NCBI RefSeq assembly: GCF_002288925.2
Contig: NW_022098021.1
Coordinates: 7,795,966-7,859,965, forward strand
Direction of reading: 5' to 3'
Source: Delphinapterus leucas
Lineage: Eukaryota > Chordata > Mammalia > Artiodactyla > Monodontidae
DNA length: 64,000 bases
In this document: one piece after another, positions 47,655 to 59,384 of the stretch
How the letters are laid out: every line of letters starts with the position of its first letter
How positions within the stretch are numbered: position 1 is the first letter of the stretch
Translations under genes and position numbers: made by a program
Notes under the pieces: model-generated
Seen by the model: only the letters and a program-made list of their open reading frames with translations
What the model was told of the DNA's origin: nothing
Database searches by the model: none

Positions 47655-48320
47655 GGCTCTTCTGAAAAGAGTTTTATCAGGATTAGGTAAAGTGTCACTT
47701 GATCCCGAGGTACAGCAAATCAGTATGTAACTCTGAGGCTCTTCTCGACTCGGTGGTATTTCTGTTCTTGAGACAAAGATAATTTCAGAAAATGCTACCG
47801 AAGGTGGCCGCTCCCCTGTGTTCCTCCCCCTCTCCCCATCTGCTGTCACGGTCCCTCCTGCATCCTAAGAGGACACATCTCTGTGGCAGTGTCTTGGCTT
47901 TTAAGCTGTTCCAGTTTTGGTGATAAAGGCTCACAACTGCACTTCTTGTTGCAGTCTGTGAAGAAGATGGAGGGGTATTTGCCACCGTCCATTTATCATA
48001 ATTATAGCATGTACCGTTGCAAATGGAAAGGGGCAGTTAGAGAGAAAATTCCTTCTTCCAGAGAAGACAATGAAAGTGGCAGATTTAGCTGCTGACACTC
48101 TGTGCTTTGTCGGAGAAGTCTTTGAAGAGCTCCTCCCGGATTTAATCATGATCAGGATCAGGTACTTCTGTGCTCATGTGCCCACGTCCAGATTTCTGCG
48201 TCTGAAGCTCTGCAGCTCTGAGACGTCCCTTCTGTGCTCATGAAATCTCATGAGCCCGAGGCTGACCCCCTCCACGGTCCTACTCAGGCCCTCAGGGCTG
48301 CTTCTCAGGTAGGAGAGAAC
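47655..48320. other. Intron 2, nothing recognised
   Basis: No element or additional exon that I can support. Confidence 0.4.
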
Positions 48321-48337
48321 ACGGTGGTGTCATTCTT

Positions 48338-48574
48338 TTTTTTTTTTAGATGTACCACGCAAGCACAATATTTATTTATTTATTTTCTGGCTGCGGTGAA
48401 TCTTCGTTGCGGCGCGTGGGGTTCTCTAGTTGTGACGCACGGGCTCAGTAGTTGAGGTGCGCAGGCTTAGTTGCCCCGCGGCATGTGGGATCTTAGTTCC
48501 CCGACCAGGGATCGAACCCACGTCCCCTGCATTGGAAGGAGGATTCTTAACCACTGGACCACCAGGGAAGTCCT
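48338..48574 (-). mobile_element. CHR SINE, long form with internal deletion
   Basis: Inverse copy with GGCTGCGGTGAATCTTCGTTG in the body; perfect 15-bp TSD GGTGGTGTCATTCTT at 48323-48337 and 48575-48589. Confidence 0.95.
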
Positions 48575-48589
48575 GGTGGTGTCATTCTT

Positions 48590-49035
48590 GATGGCAGTGC
48601 GTCTGAGCCCCCAAAATGTTAAATATGATAATTAGTAGAGCCCATTTACCTGAGGAACACACAACTAGAATTGGTACTGTCTCTGATATATTTGTAATGC
48701 TTAGCATTTACAAGTTTTTAAAATTAACCCTCCCAAGAGCATCATGAACCATCTTACTCGGGAAGAGCGAGCCTCACCTCAATTCAGTGACGTGCTTAGG
48801 ATCACATCAGAGAGGAACGGCCCCATAGGAATCTTCTGCTGTGATGCAGAAGTATTGATACGTTGTTGCTGCCCCCCCCCCCCGCTTAATTTTGGTCTCT
48901 TTCTTTAGGGAAGCATTTCCAAGCTCTCATTTTCAATGTCTACCCCCAAATGTTAATATGTACCATACATATGTATTTGGTGTATTGCTAGTTTTGTTAT
49001 GTGACGAGATTTATCTTTTTCTCTTTTATTTAAAA
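48590..49035. repeat. Intron 2, end, with a MIR fragment
   Basis: A MIR-like piece on the minus strand lies at about 48,700-48,830. A pure C run of about 14 starts near 48,871. Confidence 0.45.
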
Positions 49036-49040
49036 TACAG

Positions 49041-49080
49041 AATTTGGAGAAAAGTGGTATATCAGAGAAAAATGACGTAG
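49041..49080 (+). CDS. B3GLCT: B3GLCT coding exon 3: lumenal stem
   Basis: This 40-nt exon follows an acceptor at 49039-49040 (AAATACAG) and precedes a consensus GTGAGT donor at 49081. It encodes 13 residues plus one base: NLEKSGISEKNDV, with the next Asp codon split across intron 3. The human counterpart reads LEKSGISRKND over the same stretch. The residues are polar and form part of the stem before the first folded domain. Intron 2 is 6,194 bp. The phases entering (0) and leaving (1) agree with exons 2 and 4, so the open frame is intact across all four exons. Confidence 0.93.
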
Positions 49081-49089
49081 GTGAGTAAT

Positions 49090-50788
49090 ATTTCTTTTTT
49101 AACTTAAGAGTGTGTATCCAGGTGTACTTCTTGTAAATTATATTTCAGTGAAGTGAATTTTCTTTTCTGATTTTATTTATGGGATAAATATTGTGGTCCA
49201 AATAGGCCGTCTTTGGCCCAGCCCGGTGTTTACCCTCATGAAGACACAGGGAGAACACTTTTCAGATTGACATATTGGAAGTAACAGCTAATATGTTGGA
49301 TTGAATTCCCTCGGCCACAGTTTACTGAGTTGCCAATGAGGACAGATTCCCATGCCAGGGGGGCCGCTGTGAGGGCGCAGAGGCAAATGAGACAGAGGCT
49401 GTTCTTAGGGTGGCACACTTCGCGGGATGAAGGGTCAGCTGTGGCCTTTGCTCACGTGCCCTCCGCTTGGAGCCGGGTCGCCACTGCTGACCTGCAGGCA
49501 GCATGCCCGTCCCCTTCGGGTCAGCTTGGCAGCCGCGTCTTCTGTTAAAACATGGGGCGAGGCTGCTCCTGGCTGCCTTGCAGACACACTGTACCCGCCA
49601 CACAGCCCATCAGCACTCATGTCTGCACTCCCTTTTACACACATCTTTCTCCCCATGTATTGTGAGCATCTTCAGGGGTGTGACCATGAGTTCAGATTCG
49701 GATTCCGTGGGCAGTGGGCCCCAGGGTGTTGATGGGAGGGCAGGACCGCGCCTCTGTGTTTTGGGTCTCTTCCTAGAGGGTGTGAACTTGATCATTGTCA
49801 GTCATCCCAGGGTGGGCCATGGAGACCTGGGAGGTGGGCCTTTGGACGGGGGAAAGGGACGCTTTCCTTCCTAGGCCCTCCTTGCCTGGGCCTGGGTTCT
49901 GAGGCGTCTAGAAGATAGGAGAGGCCCCCCTCCGGGTGGCAGGGTAGGATGGCCTGTGCTGGGCCTGGGTGTGCGGGGACCACAGGGGGTGGGCTGGAGT
50001 CTTCGGATTTGAGAGCAGCAGTGTTTAAGGAGCTACAGGGGTTCATTGCTCTGCCTTCCCTGCATTACAACACCCTGTGTGGCTGAGCCTCTACTCACGG
50101 GAGGAGACTTAAAATCCTCAGAGATTTTACCTCTGCGGCCAACCCTTGTGCATTTGGGCATTTGGCTGTGTGTTGATTTTGTGGGAGCTGGTGGGCCTAC
50201 TCGTAGTAAGTGGTTCTTAAATGAACAATGGCCCTGATCTGGAATATGGTCTTGAACGTACCTGGGGAGCTGCCTGAGCAAGTGAATCTACAGTCTCCAA
50301 GTTGCAAATGGCAAATCCAGTGATAACTGAACTTGGTATCAGTTCATCTGAAAAACGACAAAGGGAGCTTATTTGCTACAGTCTTAACGTCAGTCTACAG
50401 GACCGGGATGGCGGTGGGGCTACTAAAGCAGCCATCCCAGCAGAATCAGTGCCTGGATCCTGGTCTCACAGTGCTCAGGGCTGGGTGACCGACTCCAAGC
50501 GTGGGGCAGTCTTTTTTCCTCTTTTGACTCATTGCCTAATCAGTACATTCACTGGTGACCATGGTTCTCACCAAGTACGACATCCCTCCAGTGGCTCTTC
50601 CTGTGTGTGTGTGTCCATCCCCCAGCCTGAAGTCCCAGGCACTTGTTTATGCAGCTTTTGTCAGAAGACCATCACATTGATTTCACATCAGAAAAACACC
50701 AGCGTGAGATAATTTTTGACCGGGAGAGATTAGTACTTAGTGGAATGGTTGGTGCATGGTATATACTCAGAAACAGGAGAATTAGAGA
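49090..50788. other. Intron 3, 5' part, nothing recognised
   Basis: No repeat family or exon that I can name. Open frames at 49,300-49,870 overlap on both strands and lack homology. Confidence 0.4.
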
Positions 50789-51019
50789 ACCTTTGATTGC
50801 TTTTTCTTTTTGTGAATTTTTGAATTGTATTTTATTTATTTTTTTGTACAGCAGGTTCTTATTAGTTATCCATTTTATACAAATTAGTGTATATATGTCA
50901 ATCCCAATCTACCAATTCATCCCATCGCCCCCCCCCCAACTGCTTTCCCCCCTTGGTGTCCATAAGTTTCTTCTCTACATCTGTGTCTCAATTTCTGCCC
51001 TGCAAACCGGTTCATCTGT

Positions 51020-54000
51020 ACCATTTTTCTAGGTTCCACATATATGTGTTAATATATGATATTTGTTTTCCTCTTTCTGACTTACTTCACTCTATGACAG
51101 TCTCTAGATCCATCTACGTCTCTACAAATGACTCAATTTCGTCCCTTTTTATGGCTGAGTAATATTCCATTGTATATATGTACCACATCTTCTTTATCCA
51201 TTCATCTGTCGATGGGCATTTAGGTTGCTTCCATGACCTGGCTATTGTAAATAGTGCTGCAATGAACATTAGGGTGCATGTGTCTTGTTTTTTTTTTTTT
51301 TTTAGTGGTACGTGGGCCTCTGACTGCTGTGGCCTCTCCCGCTGCGGAGCACAGGCTCTGGACGGGCAGGCTCACCGGCCATGGCTCATGGGCCCAGCCA
51401 CTCTGCGGCATGTGGGATCCTTCCGGACTGCGGCACGAACCCGTGTCCCCTGCATCGGCATGCGGACTCTCAACCACTGTGCCACCAGGGAAGCCCGCAT
51501 GTGTCTTTTTGAATTATGGTTTTCTCAGGGTATATGCCCAGTAGTGGGATTGCTGGGTCATATGGTAGTTCTATTTTTAGTTTTCTAAGGAAGCTCCGTA
51601 CTGTTCTCTATAGTGGCTGTATCAATTTACATTCCCACCAACAGTGCAAGAGGGTTCCCTTTTCTCCACACCCTCTCCAGCATTTGTTGTTTGTAGATTT
51701 TCTGATGATGCCCATTCTAACTGGTGTGAGGTGATACCTCATTGTAGTTTTGATCCGCATTTCTCTAATAATTAGTGATGTTCAGCAGCTTGTCATGTGC
51801 TTCTAGGCCATCTGTATGTCTTCTTTGGAGAAATGTCTATTTAAGTCTTCTGCCCATTTTTGAATTGGGTTATTAGTTTTTTTAATATTGAGCTGCATGA
51901 GCTGTTTATATATTTTGGAGATTAATCCTTTGTCCGTTGATTCGTTTGCAAATATTTTCTTCAATTCTGAGGGTTGTCTTTTTGTCTTGTTTGTAGTTTC
52001 CTTTGCTGTGCAAAAGCTTTTAAGTTTCATTAGGTCCCATGTGTTTATTTTTGTTTTTATTTCCATTACTCTAGGAGGTGGATCAAAAAAGATCTTGCTG
52101 TGATTTATGTCAAAGAATGTCTTCCTATGTTTTCCCCTAAGAGTTTTATAGTATTGGTCTTACATTTAGGTCTCTAATCCATTTGGAGTTTATTTTTTGT
52201 GTATGGTGTTAGGGAGTGTTCTAATTTCATTCTTCTACATGTAGGTGTCCAGTTTCCCCCGCACCACTTATTGAAGAGACTGTCTTTTCTCCATTGTATA
52301 TCCTTGCCTCCTTTGTCATGGATTAGTTGACCATAGATGTGTGAGTTTATCTCTGGGCTTTCTATCCTGTGCCATTGATCTGTATTTCTGTTTTTGTGCC
52401 AGTACCATATTGTCTTGATTACTGTAGCTTTGTAGTATAGTCTGAAGTCAGGGAATCTGATTCCTCTAGCTCCGTTTTTTTCCCTCAAGATCGCTTTGGC
52501 TATTCGGGGTCTTTTGTGTCTCCATACAAATTTTAAGAATTTTTTTTCTAGTTCTGTAAAAATGCCATTGGTAATTTGATAGGGATTGCATTGAACCTGT
52601 AGATTGCATTGGGTAGTATAGTCATTTTCACAGTGTTTATTCTTCCAATTCAGGAACATGGTATATCTCTCCATCTGTTTGTATCATCTTTAATTTCTTT
52701 CATCAGTGTCTTATAGTTTTCTGAGTACAGGTCTTTTGTCTCCCTAGGTAGGTTTAGTCCTAGGTATTTTATTCTTTTTGTTGCAGTGGTAAATGGGAGT
52801 GTTTCCTTAATTTCTCTTTCAGATTTTTCATCATTAGTGTATAGGAATGCAAGAGATTTCTGTGCATTAATGTTGTATCCTGCAACTTTACCAAATTCAT
52901 TGATTAGCTCTAGTGGTTTTCTGGTGGCATCTTTAGAATTCTTTATGTATAGTATCATGTCATCTGCAAACACTGACAGCTTTACTTCTTCTTTTCCGAT
53001 TTGTATTCCTTTTATTTCCTTTTCTTCTCAGATTGCCATGGCTAGGACTTCCAAAACTATGTTGAATAATAGTGGTGAGCGTGGACATCCTTGTCTTGTT
53101 CCAGATCTTAGAGGAAATGCTTTCAGTTTTTCACCATTGAGAATGATGTTTGCTGTGGGTTTGTCATATATGGCCTTTATTATGTTGAGGTAGTCTCCCT
53201 CTATGAGCACTTTATGGAGAGTTTTTATCATAAATATGTGTTGAATTTTGTCAAAAGCTTTTTCTGCATCTATTGTGATGATCATATGGTTTTTCTTCTT
53301 CAATTTGTTAATATGGTGTATCACATTGATTTGCATATATTGAAGAATCCTTGCATCCCTGGGATAAATCCCACTTGATCATGGTGTATGATCCTTTTAA
53401 TGTGTTGTTGGGTTCAGTTTGCTAGTATTTTGTTGAGGATTTTTGTATCTATATTCATCAGTGATAGTGGTCTGTAATTTTCTTTTTCTGTAGTATCTTT
53501 GTCTGGTTTTGGTATCAGGGTGATGGTGGCCTCATAGAATGAGTTTGGGGGTGTTCCTTCCTCTGCAATTTTTTGGAAGAGTTTGAGAAGGTTGGGTGTT
53601 AGCTCTTCTCTGAATGTTTGATAGAATTCACCTGTGAAGCCCTCTGGTCCTGGACTTCTGTTTGTTGGAGGATTTTTAATCACAGTTTCAATTTCATTAC
53701 TTGTGATTGGTCTGTTCATATTTTGTTTCTTCCTGGTTCAGTCTTGGAAGGTTATACCTTTCTAAGAATTTGTCCATTTCTTCCAGGTTGTCCATTTTAT
53801 TGGCATAGAGTTGCTTGTAGTAGTCTCTTAGGATGCTTTGTATTTCTGAGTGTCCGTTGTAACTTCTCCTTTTTCATTTCTAATTTTATTGATTTGTGTC
53901 CTCTCCCCCTTTTTCTTGATGAGTCTGGTTAATGGTTTATCAATTTTGTTTATCTTCTCAAAGAACCAGCTTTTAGTTTTATTGATCTTTGCTATTGTTT

Positions 54001-55050
54001 TCTTTGTTTCTGTTTCATTTATTTCTGCTCTGATCTTTATGATTTCTTTCCTTCTGCTAACTTTGGGTTTTGTTTTTTCTTCTTTCTCTAGTTCCTCTAG
54101 GTGTAAGGTTAGATTGTTTATTTGAGATGTTTGTTGTTTCTTGAAGTAGGATTGTATTGCTATAAACTTCCCTCTTAGAACTGCTTTTGCTGCATCCCGT
54201 AGGTTTTGGATCGTCGTGTTTTCATTGTCATTTGTCTCTAGGTATGTTTTGATTTCCTCTTTGATTTCTTCAGTGATCTCTTAGTTATTTAGTAACGTAT
54301 TGTTTAGCCCCCATGTGTTTGTCGTTTTTACATTTTTTCCCCATAATTGATTTCTGATCTCATACTGTTGCGGTCAGAAAAGATGCTTGATGTGATTTCA
54401 GTTTTCTTAAATTTACTGAGGTTTGATTTGTGTCCCAAGATGTGATCTATCCTAGAGAATGTTCTGTGCGCCCTGAGAAGAAAGTGTAATCTGCTGTTTT
54501 TGGATGGAATGTCCTATAAATATCAATTAAATCTATCTGGTCCATTGTGTCATTTAAAGCTTGTGTTTCCTTATTAATTTTCTGTTTGGATGATCTGTCC
54601 ATTGGTGTAAGTGAGGTGTTAAAGTCCCCCACTATTATTGTGTTACTGTCGTTTCCTCTTTTAGAGCTGTTAGCAGTTGCCTTATGTATTGAGGTGCTCC
54701 TGTGTTGGGTGCATATATATTTATAATAGTTATATCTTCTTCTTGGATTGATCCCTTGATCATTACGTAGTGTCCTTCCTTGTCTCTTGTAACATTCTTT
54801 ATTTTAAAGTCTATTTTGTCTAATATGAGTATTGCTACTCCAGCTTTCTTTTGATTTCCATTTGCGTGGAATATCTTTTTCCATCCCCTCATTTTCAGTC
54901 TGTATGTGTCCCTAGGTCTGAAGTGGGTCTCTTGTAGACAGCATATAGATGGATCTTTTTATTGTATCCATTCAGCCAGTCTATGTCTTTTGGTTGGAGC
55001 ATTTAATCCATTCACGTTTAAGGTAGTTATCAATATGTATGTTCGTATTT
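51020..55050 (-). pseudogene. L1 ORF2 (endonuclease/reverse transcriptase), broken
   Basis: Domains are visible in pieces. The endonuclease N-terminal part includes MGDFNTSL (54,632) and IINIYAPN (54,700). The RT includes the catalytic FADDM (near 52,970) and [11 protein letters not shown] (53,280). The C-terminal domain includes the [10 protein letters not shown] stretch and a Cys-rich segment (51,520-51,730). Stops and frameshifts separate the pieces, and a SINE interrupts the C-terminus. It cannot make a working protein. Confidence 0.93.
51287..51496 (-). mobile_element. CHR SINE, young subfamily, nested in L1 ORF2
   Basis: Inverse copy; perfect 11-bp TSD GCATGTGTCTT at 51276-51286 and 51497-51507. 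It is therefore younger than the L1. Confidence 0.96.
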
Positions 55051-55112
55051 CCATTTTCTTAATTGTTTTGGGTTTGTTTTTGTAGGTCCTTTTCTTCTCT
55101 TGTGTTTCCCAC

Positions 55113-56029
55113 TTAGAGAAGTTCCTTTACAATTTGTTGTAGAGTTGGTTTTGTGGTGCTGAATTCTCTTAGCTTTTGCTCGTCTGTAAAGCTTTTGATT
55201 TCTCCATCGAATCTGAATGAGATCCCTGCCGGGTAGAGAACTCTTTGCTGTAGGTTCTTTCCTTTCATCACTTTAAGTATATCATGCCATTCCATTCTGG
55301 CTTGTAGAGTTTCTGCTAAGAAATCAGCTGTTAACCTTACTGGAGTTCCCTTGTATGTCATTTGTCATTTTGCCCTTGCTGCTTTCAATAATTTTTCTTT
55401 GTCTTTAGTTTTTGCCAATTTGATTACCGTGTGTCTCGGTGTGTTTCTCCTTGGCTTTATCCTGCCTGGGATTCTCTTCACTTCCTGGACTTGGGTGGCT
55501 ATTTCCTTTCCCATGTTAGGGAAGTTTTCAACTATAATCTCTTCAGATATTTTCTTGGATTCTTTCTCTCTCTCTTCTCCTTCTGGGACCCCTATAATCT
55601 GAAAGTTGTTGCATTTAATGTTTCCCAGAGGTCTCTTAGGCTGTCTTCATTTCTTTTCATTCTTTTTTCTTTATTCTGTTCTGCAGCAGTGAATTCCACC
55701 ATTCTGTCTTCCACGTCACTTATCTGTTCTTCTGCCTCAGTTATTCTGCTGTTGATTCCTTCTAGTGTAGTTTTCATTTCAGCTATTGTATTGTTCATCT
55801 CTGTTTGTTCATTCTTTAATTCTTTTAGGTCTTTGTTAAACATTTCTTGCATCTTCTCGATCTTTGCCTCCATTCTTTTCCTGAGGTCCTAGATCATCTT
55901 CACTATCATTATTCTGAATTCTTTTTCTGGAAGGTTGCCTGTCTGCAATTCATTTAGTTGTTTTTCTGGGGTTTTATCTTGTTCCTTCATCTGGTACATA
56001 GCCCTCTGCCTTTTCATCTTGTCTGTCAT
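55113..56029 (-). pseudogene. L1 ORF1 (RNA-binding protein), broken
   Basis: The start MTDKMKRQRAMYQMK is at 56,029. An in-frame TAG stop near codon 46 (about 55,891) ends it early. The coiled-coil region (EAKIEKMQEMFNKDLKELK) follows at 55,592-55,873. The C-terminal domain (55,113-55,361) ends at a normal stop but is in a different open piece. Confidence 0.9.
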
Positions 56030-56909
56030 CCTGTGAATGTGCTTTTTGTTCCACAGGCTGCAGGTTTGTAGTTCTTTTTGCTTCTGCTGCCTGCCCTCTG
56101 GTGGATGAGTCTGTCTAAGGGGCTTGATGGGAGGGACTGGTGGTGGATAGAGCTGGCTGTTGCTCTGGTGGGCAGAGCTCAGTAAAACTTTAATCTCATT
56201 GTCTGCTGATGGGTGGGGCTCGGTTCCCTCCCTGTTGGTTGTTTGGCCTGAGGCGAACCAACACTGGAGCCTACCCAGGCTCTTTGGTGGGGTAATGGCG
56301 GACTCTGGGAGGGCTCATGCCAAGGAGTACTTCCCAGAACTTCTGCTGCCCGTGTCCTTGTCTTCACGGTGAGACACAGCCACCCCTCACCTCTGCAGGA
56401 GACCGTCCAACACTAGCAGGTAGGTCTGGTTCAGTCTCCTATGGGGTCACTGCTCCTTCCCCTGAGTCCTGATGTGCACAGTACTTTGTGTGTGCCCTCC
56501 AAGAGTGGAGACTCTGTTTCCCCCAGTCCTGTCGAAGTCCTGCAGTCAAATCCCACTAGCCTTCAAAGTCTCATTCTCTGGAAGTTCCTCCTCCTGTTGC
56601 TGGACCCGCAGGTTGAGAAGCCTGACATGGGGCTCAGAACCTTCACTCCAGTGGGTGGACTTCTGTGGTATAAGTGTTCTCCAGTTTGTGAGTCACCCAC
56701 CCAGCCGTTACGGGATTTGATTTTATTGTGATTGCGCCCCTCCTACCATCTCATTGCAGCTTCTCTTTTGTCTTTGGATGTGGGGTATCTTTTCTGGTGA
56801 GTTCCAGTGTCTTCCTGTCGATGATTGTTCAGCAGTTAGTTGTGATTCCGGTGCTCTCACAAGAGGGAGTGAGAGCACGTCCTTCTACTCCAGCATCTTG
56901 AACCAATGA

Positions 56910-57219
56910 CTGGCGGCGCAGTGGTTAAGAATCTGCCTGCCAATGCAGGGCACGCGGGTTCGAGCCCTGGCCCTGGAAGATCCCACATGCCATGGAGCAA
57001 CTAAGCCTGTGTGCCACAACTACTGAGCCCGTGTGCCACAACTACTGAAGCCTGTGTGCCCAGAGCCCACGCTGCACAACAAAAGCCACCACAATGAGAA
57101 GCCCGCACACGGCAATGAAGAGTAGCCCCCGCTCGCCGCTACCAGAGATAGCCTGTGCGCAGCAACGATGACCCAACATACCTAAAAATAAATAATTTAT
57201 AAAAAAGAAAAAAAAAAAA
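56910..57219 (+). mobile_element. CHR SINE, long form, lacking its first bases
   Basis: Begins at TGGCGGCGCAGTGGTTAAG, about 8 bases short of a full head, and abuts the L1 5' end. Ends in a mixed A/G tail. It has no TSD of its own at the L1 side, consistent with having been carried in with the L1. Confidence 0.88.
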
Positions 57220-57294
57220 GGAAAGGATAGCTTTATTGCTTTGCTAGCAAAGGGAGACACACTGGGCTTCTGCCTCAAAGAACTGTGTGTCCCC
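57220..57294 (-). mobile_element. LTR R-region-like fragment at the 5' end of the insertion
   Basis: On the minus strand it begins GGGGACACACAGTTC and contains TTTGCTAGCAAAGC followed by AATAAAGCTATCC, resembling the R/U5 part of gamma-type ERV LTRs including the poly(A) signal. No coding sequence is present. Confidence 0.55.
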
Positions 57295-57309
57295 ACCTTT
57301 GATTGCTTT

Positions 57310-58470
57310 CCTCTTCACAGAAGAGTTAATCCTCCTACAGGGCTCCCTCTGTAGCCATCTCTGGTCCTGTTTCCTGAAAGTTCTACAGCTACCGTCGGCT
57401 TTAACACCGAGTGGGTCCTCGCTGTATCCTTGACTATCTTCCCTTCTCGCCCGTCACACTCATCATTATTGTCAGGTACTTAGTGTGTGACCCATTTATC
57501 ACTCATTCCTGGAGGAGATACAGTGACAGTCTGTCTTGAGTTGTGACTGTGTTTGCTCAAGGCACGTTGCAGTGGGTTTAGGGAGGTATCAGCAAAGGGA
57601 TGGGGAAATAGTGGAATCGTCTTATTTGGTTCCACTGACCAGGCAGTGAGAGCTTAAGAGTCAAGTGGTTGAACGGGATGAACAGAGAAGAAAACCAGGA
57701 GATCTAGACTCGGCCAGAATGCGATGCAGTCCAGGAGGGCTTAGGACGTATGTCAGGAAATACTTCCTGGTGCCGATGTATAAAGAACAGCAGGAATTTA
57801 AGAACCAAACTGTACCATGCTGGTTCTTTCCTGGAATGGGGGTAGGGCTGAACGTGGTCATCGTTCATTGTGTCAGGGCTGTAGGGCCTGGGTACACCTT
57901 TCCGCTTTTGCCTCATACAGGTAACTCCAGCACACGCATGCCGTTCCTTACCTCACCGCACAGCCTCCCCTAACTGTAATACTTTCAGGGCCCAACACTC
58001 CATTGGCTGTCCCGAACCTTCACTGCTCTCTCTGTTGGAAAAGTCGTCCCTGGGTGTCCCCAGGACTTGGCGTCCTCATCACATCCTCTGGGGAGGCTCT
58101 GCTATCTGGGGTCCCAGAGTGCTCTGGGGCCCTTCCCCAGTTTGAAAGCTGTTAATCTATAGACCCGGCCTCGTTGCGTGGCACATAAATCCTTCCTGAT
58201 CTGATCTGGCTGACGCAGCCTTCCTCTCTAACTTTATCACTGACTGTTCCCTTCATCCTTTTCTCAGAAATGCCCGATAAACTCCCTGGTCACCTCTCAG
58301 GGCTGCTACCAAGATAAGGTGGGCTGTGGGCTCTGTGATAACTCTCTTCTTTCTGCCACTGATCTGCTACCTTGTGCCTGAGTCTGTAGGAAACTGTCTT
58401 ATTTTTTTTTTACTTTTTAAATGTTTATTTCATTTTAATTTTTTTATGTTAATTTTTAATTTTAATATTT
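57310..58470. other. Intron 3, nothing recognised
   Basis: Possibly an L2 trace at 58,150-58,290 (CCTTCCTGATCTGATCTGGC). No exon is seen. Confidence 0.4.
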
Positions 58471-58472
58471 TA

Positions 58473-58586
58473 TTTTTTTGGCCGCACTGTGCACATGTGA
58501 GATCTTAGTTCCCCGACTAGGGATTGAAACCATGCCCCCTGCAGTGGAAGTGCGGAGTCTTAACCACTGGACCACCAGGGAAGTCC
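58473..58586 (-). mobile_element. CHR-type SINE (short form)
   Basis: TTTTTTTGGCCGCACTGTGC, TTAGTTCCCCGACTAGGG and CACTGGACCACCAGGGAAGTC. TSD unclear because of the low-complexity flank. Confidence 0.85.
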
Positions 58587-59062
58587 CACTGCTGCATTTT
58601 AGAGGAAACTCAGGAAACACCCCTCCCCAGAAGCTCTCCCTGCACTGGCTCTCCTCCTCTGTGCCCCCAGGGCCCCCGCTTGGCTCTGCAGTGACACCCA
58701 CGGCCTCGTGCGGTGATGGCGTCTTCTGAGCTAGACTCCTGTGCTGGGGTCACGCTTGCTCCTTTGTGTTTCCTGGATCCTCGTGCTTAGGAGAGGCTTG
58801 GAGATGTTTGCTGAATGAGTGCACACAGCATGCGAGATCCAAGCACTTGATAAAGGAAGGGGATGATCTCTCAGGAGCAGAGGAAATAGCACAGGACCCA
58901 GATATGAAAAGGGGAAGAATTCGCTTTTTTTCTTCTCCCCAAGCCTCTTCCCCACACCAAAGAGCTGCTTCTGTGCCAACAGTGGGAACTTTGCTGATCT
59001 GGTAGAGGAGGTGGTGGGAGTTGATTCCTGCAGGGTTAACCTTTTGACAGATGGAGCTGCTC

Positions 59063-59371
59063 TTTTTTTTTTTTAACTTTAAAAATAATTTTTTTAATTT
59101 ATTTATTTTTTGGCTGCGCTGGGTCTTCATGACTGCGTGCGGGCTTTCTCTAGTTGTGGCGAGGCGGGGCTACTCTTCGCTGCGGTGCACGGGCTGTAGG
59201 TGCGCAGGCTTGAGTAGTTGTGGCTCTCGGGCTCTAGAGTGCAGGCTCAGTAGTTGTGGCACATGGGCTTAGTTGCTCCGTGGCATGTGGGATCTTCCCG
59301 GACCGGGGCTTGAACCTGTGTCCCCTGCATTGGCAGGAGGATTTTTAACCACTGCGCCACCAGGGAAGTCC
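59063..59371 (-). mobile_element. CHR SINE, long form
   Basis: Inverse copy with GGCTGCGCTGGGTCTTCATG and repeated TAGTTGTGGC words, ending CCACCAGGGAAGTCC. A weak TSD, CTCTTTT, is possible. Confidence 0.9.
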
Positions 59372-59384
59372 AAGGTACTCTTTT

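Larger units (their letters stand above)
42847..49040 (+). other. B3GLCT: B3GLCT intron 2
   Basis: Bounded by GTACGA and TACAG. It carries four CHR SINEs, an old L1M fragment and several MIRs; no other coding exon is visible. Confidence 0.85.
50804..57294 (-). mobile_element. Composite L1 insertion: LTR piece, SINE and near-full-length L1
   Basis: A perfect 15-bp direct repeat, ACCTTTGATTGCTTT, lies at 50,789-50,803 and 57,295-57,309. Read on the minus strand, the enclosed insert is: about 75 bp with AATAAAGC (57,220-57,294), an inverse CHR SINE (56,910-57,219), an L1 5'UTR (about 56,030-56,905), ORF1, ORF2, 3'UTR and an A-rich tail next to the 50,803 repeat. The insert lies antisense in B3GLCT intron 3. 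Both L1 frames are broken. The A-rich tail beside one copy of the repeat is what L1 target-primed insertion produces. Confidence 0.8.

Noticed and set aside
56910..57219. The SINE at the L1 5' end as an independent later insertion
   Set aside because: It has no TSD of its own, starts inside its head exactly at the L1 junction and lies within the outer 15-bp repeats, so being carried in with the L1 fits better.
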